Source: Hyphomicrobium sp. (GTDB taxonomy: Bacteria; Pseudomonadota; Alphaproteobacteria; Rhizobiales; Hyphomicrobiaceae). From it: a stretch of DNA of 64,000 nt. Positions 61,736-64,000 of this stretch are shown here, in pieces (position 1 is the first letter of the stretch; every line of letters begins with the position of its first letter). The stretch lies in contig NZ_JAIETU010000005.1 of assembly GCF_019744875.1 (NCBI RefSeq), positions 682,001-746,000 on the forward strand, in the 5' to 3' direction. The translations under genes and the position numbers were made by a program. The notes below the pieces were generated by a model, which had not been told where the DNA came from, did no database searches, and saw only the letters and a list, made by a program, of their open reading frames with translations.

Positions 61736-62650
61736 ATGTCCGCTGGCCAAGAGCAGTCCCGTTCGGCGCAAACTTGTCCGGCGCTGGGCGGATTGCTCGA
61801 TGTGCTCAATCTGGAGCGGCTCGAGGTTAACGTGTTCCGCGGCATCAGCCCGCAGAACGGGTGGCAGAGGGTCTACGGCGGGCAGGTGCTGGGGCAGGCG
61901 CTCGTCGCGGCCGGGCGCACCGTGGAAGACGGCCGCCCCGCGCATTCGCTGCACGGTTACTTCCTGCTGGCCGGCGACCCCACGCATCCAATCCTCTACG
62001 AGGTCGAGCGCATCCGCGACGGGGGCAGCTTCACAACGCGGCGGGTCCAGGCAATCCAGCACGGACGGCCGATCTTCGCGACGATTGTGTCGTTCCACAA
62101 GGACGAGGAGAGCTTCGAGCATGCGTCTTCCATGCCCGACGTGCCGCCGCCTGAAAGCCTGCCGCCCGCCAAGGAGCGCGTGTCCGAGCTGATCGACGCC
62201 CTGCCCGAGTCGATGCGCAATTATTGGCTGCGTGAAAATCCGATCGAGCTTCGGCCTGTCGATGTCTCGCGGTACCTGAGCCGGGAGGCGCATCCGCCGC
62301 GGCAGGACATCTGGCTCAGGGCCAACGGGCGTCTTGCGGACGATCCGCTGCTGCACCAGTGCGTGCTGGCCTACGCGTCGGATTTCACGCTGCTCGACAC
62401 GGCGCTGATCGCGCATGGCAAGCTGCTGTTCGATCCGGACATCCAGCTTGCGAGCCTCGATCATTCGCTGTGGTTTCACCGGCCGTTCCGGGCCGACGAA
62501 TGGCTGCTGTACACCCAGGACAGCCCCATCGCGGCCGGAGCACGAGGGTTTTGCCGCGGCAGCTTCTATACGCGCGACGGCCGGCTGGTGGCCTCGACTG
62601 CCCAAGAAGGGCTCATTCGCAAACGTCAGACCGCTTACCTGATTAAATGA
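61736..62650 (+). CDS. tesB: Acyl-CoA thioesterase II
   Basis: Hydrolyses medium- and long-chain acyl-CoAs. The 304-residue protein has the double hotdog layout: the first unit with NVFRGISPQNGWQRVYGGQV and RPAHSLHGYFLLAGDPTHPI, and the second unit with LLHQCVLAYASDFTLLDTAL and SLDHSLWFHRPFRADEWLLY. The catalytic Asp-Gln-Thr triad region is retained. Gene order ubiH-tesB-glnK-amtB is common in Hyphomicrobiales. Confidence 0.96.
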   Translation: MSAGQEQSRSAQTCPALGGLLDVLNLERLEVNVFRGISPQNGWQRVYGGQVLGQALVAAGRTVEDGRPAHSLHGYFLLAGDPTHPILYEVERIRDGGSFTTRRVQAIQHGRPIFATIVSFHKDEESFEHASSMPDVPPPESLPPAKERVSELIDALPESMRNYWLRENPIELRPVDVSRYLSREAHPPRQDIWLRANGRLADDPLLHQCVLAYASDFTLLDTALIAHGKLLFDPDIQLASLDHSLWFHRPFRADEWLLYTQDSPIAAGARGFCRGSFYTRDGRLVASTAQEGLIRKRQTAYLIK

Positions 62651-62668
62651 CGTGCAATCGCTCACCGC

Positions 62669-62685
62669 TGCACAAAAAGTGTGCG
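62669..62685. promoter_or_regulatory. NtrC-type enhancer upstream of glnK
   Basis: GCAC-N7-GTGC (62670-62684), flanked by T and G, fits the dyad of NtrC sites (TGCACY-N5-GGTGCA). It lies about 100 bp upstream of the sigma-54-like element, a usual enhancer distance. Confidence 0.55.
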
Positions 62686-62731
62686 GAAAGTGCGGGCAGT
62701 GATGGCTAATTTATGGTCGAACGTTTTTAAA

Positions 62732-62749
62732 GTCTGAACGAATTCAGAC
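62732..62749. promoter_or_regulatory. GTCTGAA-CGAA-TTCAGAC palindrome in the glnK promoter region
   Basis: Perfect 7 bp arms with a 4 bp spacer between the NtrC-like site and the -24/-12 element. No T-run. Candidate binding site for another regulator or an intrinsically bendable spacer. Confidence 0.5.
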
Positions 62750-62771
62750 GCCTATCGGGTTTCCGCCGAGT

Positions 62772-62787
62772 TGGCACATCTCTTGAC
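62772..62787 (+). promoter_or_regulatory. Sigma-54-like -24/-12 element of glnK
   Basis: TGGCAC-N5-TTGAC matches TGGCAC-N5-TTGCA except for A in place of the -12 C. The invariant -24 GG is present. It lies about 105 bp upstream of the glnK start. Confidence 0.45.
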
Positions 62788-62863
62788 TCTCCTTGCTCCG
62801 ATTGCCGCTCGCGGATCCCGCTGACGGCATCGGAGGCCTGTCTCGCGCTACTCCAAAAAATAG

Positions 62864-63232
<369 letters not shown>

Positions 63233-63277
63233 ATCATGCGCGAAGCACACAGTTCGAAAGACAGGGGAGTTCACGAT

Positions 63278-64000
63278 ATGAAGCCAAGCCTACTCACGCG
63301 CGTCACGGGGGCCCTTGCGACCGCCGCCGCGTTTGCGCTCTACACGCTTCCGGCGATGGCGCAGGACGCCGCTCCGGCCGCGGCGCCGGCGCCCACGCTC
63401 GATACCGGCGACACCGCATGGATGTTGCTTTCCTCGATCCTCGTTCTCTTGATGGCCATTCCGGGCCTCGCGCTGTTCTACGGCGGCATGGTGCGCAAGA
63501 AGAACGTGCTCAACGTCTGCATGATGGTGTTCGCCACCTTCTGTACGCTCTCGCTCGTCTGGATCCTGGTCGGCTACTCGCTCGCCTTCACCGACGGCGG
63601 CGAACTGCAGCCGTACATCGGCGGGCTCAGCAAGGCGCTGCTCGCGGGCGTCACCAAGGACAGCCTGCAGGGAACCATCCCTGAATCGCTGTTCGTCTTC
63701 TTCCAGATGACCTTCTTCGCGATCACGCCGGCCCTCATCATCGGCTCGGTCGTCGATCGCATGAAGTTCTCGAGCCTGCTCGTGTTCATGGTGCTGTGGT
63801 CGCTGATCGTCTACGTGCCGGTCTGCCACTGGGTCTGGGGCGGCGGCTTCCTCTCGAAGGACGGCGTTCTCGACTTCGCAGGCGGCACGGTCGTGCACAT
63901 CAACGCCGGCGTCGCGGGTCTTGTCGCAGCCATCATGCTCGGTCGCCGCAAGGGTTACGGGCAGGAGAACCTGGCTCCGCACAACCTCGTGCTGACGATG
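63278..64000 (+). CDS. amtB: Ammonium transporter AmtB, N-terminal part
   Basis: Trimeric ammonium channel. Only the first 241 residues are inside the window; the gene continues to the right. A signal peptide (MKPSLLTRVTGALATAAAFA and on, ending AMAQ) is followed by an Ala/Pro linker. The first transmembrane segments include LLMAIPGLALFYGGMVRKKN, FVFFQMTFFAITPALIIGSV and WVWGGGFLS, and the pore His region DFAGGTVVHINAGVAGLVAA is clear. It is 45 bp after glnK and expected to be cotranscribed with it. Confidence 0.96.
   Translation, partial: MKPSLLTRVTGALATAAAFALYTLPAMAQDAAPAAAPAPTLDTGDTAWMLLSSILVLLMAIPGLALFYGGMVRKKNVLNVCMMVFATFCTLSLVWILVGYSLAFTDGGELQPYIGGLSKALLAGVTKDSLQGTIPESLFVFFQMTFFAITPALIIGSVVDRMKFSSLLVFMVLWSLIVYVPVCHWVWGGGFLSKDGVLDFAGGTVVHINAGVAGLVAAIMLGRRKGYGQENLAPHNLVLTM

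Overview
The window is a gene-dense stretch of a high-GC alphaproteobacterial chromosome, most likely order Hyphomicrobiales (Rhizobiales), perhaps a Hyphomicrobiaceae-type organism. The order is supported by several gene orders known from that group: glnD-mutS; ppsR-oriC-hemE; mnmE-mnmG-rsmG-parA-parB; hisE-coaA; dapF-mtaB-ftsY-yciB; ubiH-tesB-glnK-amtB. Lineage-typical families also support it (TimA/Tim44, IalB, phasin, OlsB). The family-level placement is inference. I see no prophage, insertion sequence, rRNA operon or CRISPR array, and only one tRNA gene. Both window edges cut a gene: glnD on the left and amtB on the right.

Layout. 1-7.2 kb: glnD (partial), mutS, olsB, a Trm112-like protein, a Lon-substrate-domain protein and a thioredoxin/TPR co-chaperone, all on the minus strand. 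7.5-9.5 kb: tRNA-Gly(GCC), an orphan ParA ATPase with five phased repeats upstream, and a secreted Arg/Val-rich protein. 9.7-12 kb: LemA plus two TPM-domain membrane proteins. 12-21.5 kb: quinone oxidoreductase, TrmH-family methylase, IalB, smr-mltA-timA, secB, and the replication/shikimate cluster dnaQ-coaE-aroE-maf-ppsR. 21.5-21.9 kb: the likely chromosomal origin. 21.9-25 kb: hemE, hemJ, rho. 25-31 kb: a soluble double-PAS chemoreceptor, two tandem sterol-desaturase paralogues and a YyaL-type protein. 31.3-38.5 kb: mnmE, a parS-rich intergenic region, a small lipoprotein, mnmG, rsmG, parA and parB. 38.6-48.8 kb: hisE, coaA, PepSY-like protein, leuB, DUF4337-like protein, gpmA, dapB, GNAT enzyme, phasin, PIF1-like helicase, asd. 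48.9-53.7 kb: two yciB paralogues, ftsY, mtaB, dapF. 53.8-59.7 kb: sugar dehydrogenase, EF-hand lipoprotein, ffh, rpsP, a GrlR-like protein, rimM. 59.8-64 kb: NTF2-like protein, ubiH-like hydroxylase, tesB, glnK, amtB.

How the genes work together. Three themes recur. (1) Origin and segregation: a putative oriC lies about 11-15 kb from eight parS-like sites and the parAB operon, and an orphan ParA with its own phased repeats sits on the other side of the origin. (2) Nitrogen sensing: GlnD (left edge) is the expected modifier of GlnK Tyr51 (right edge). The glnK-amtB promoter region carries an NtrC-type enhancer and a sigma-54-like element. (3) Co-translational targeting and translation: ffh and ftsY, SecB, and the translation-related genes mnmE/mnmG, mtaB, rsmG, rimM, rpsP. 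Lysine/diaminopimelate synthesis genes (asd, dapB, dapF) are scattered through the right half.

Most of the window is ordinary core genome. The least explained parts are the orphan ParA repeats, the parS-hairpin-parS modules with their surrounding palindromic GTCATCC elements, the GrlR-like gene inside the rpsP-rimM interval, and the paralogue pairs.
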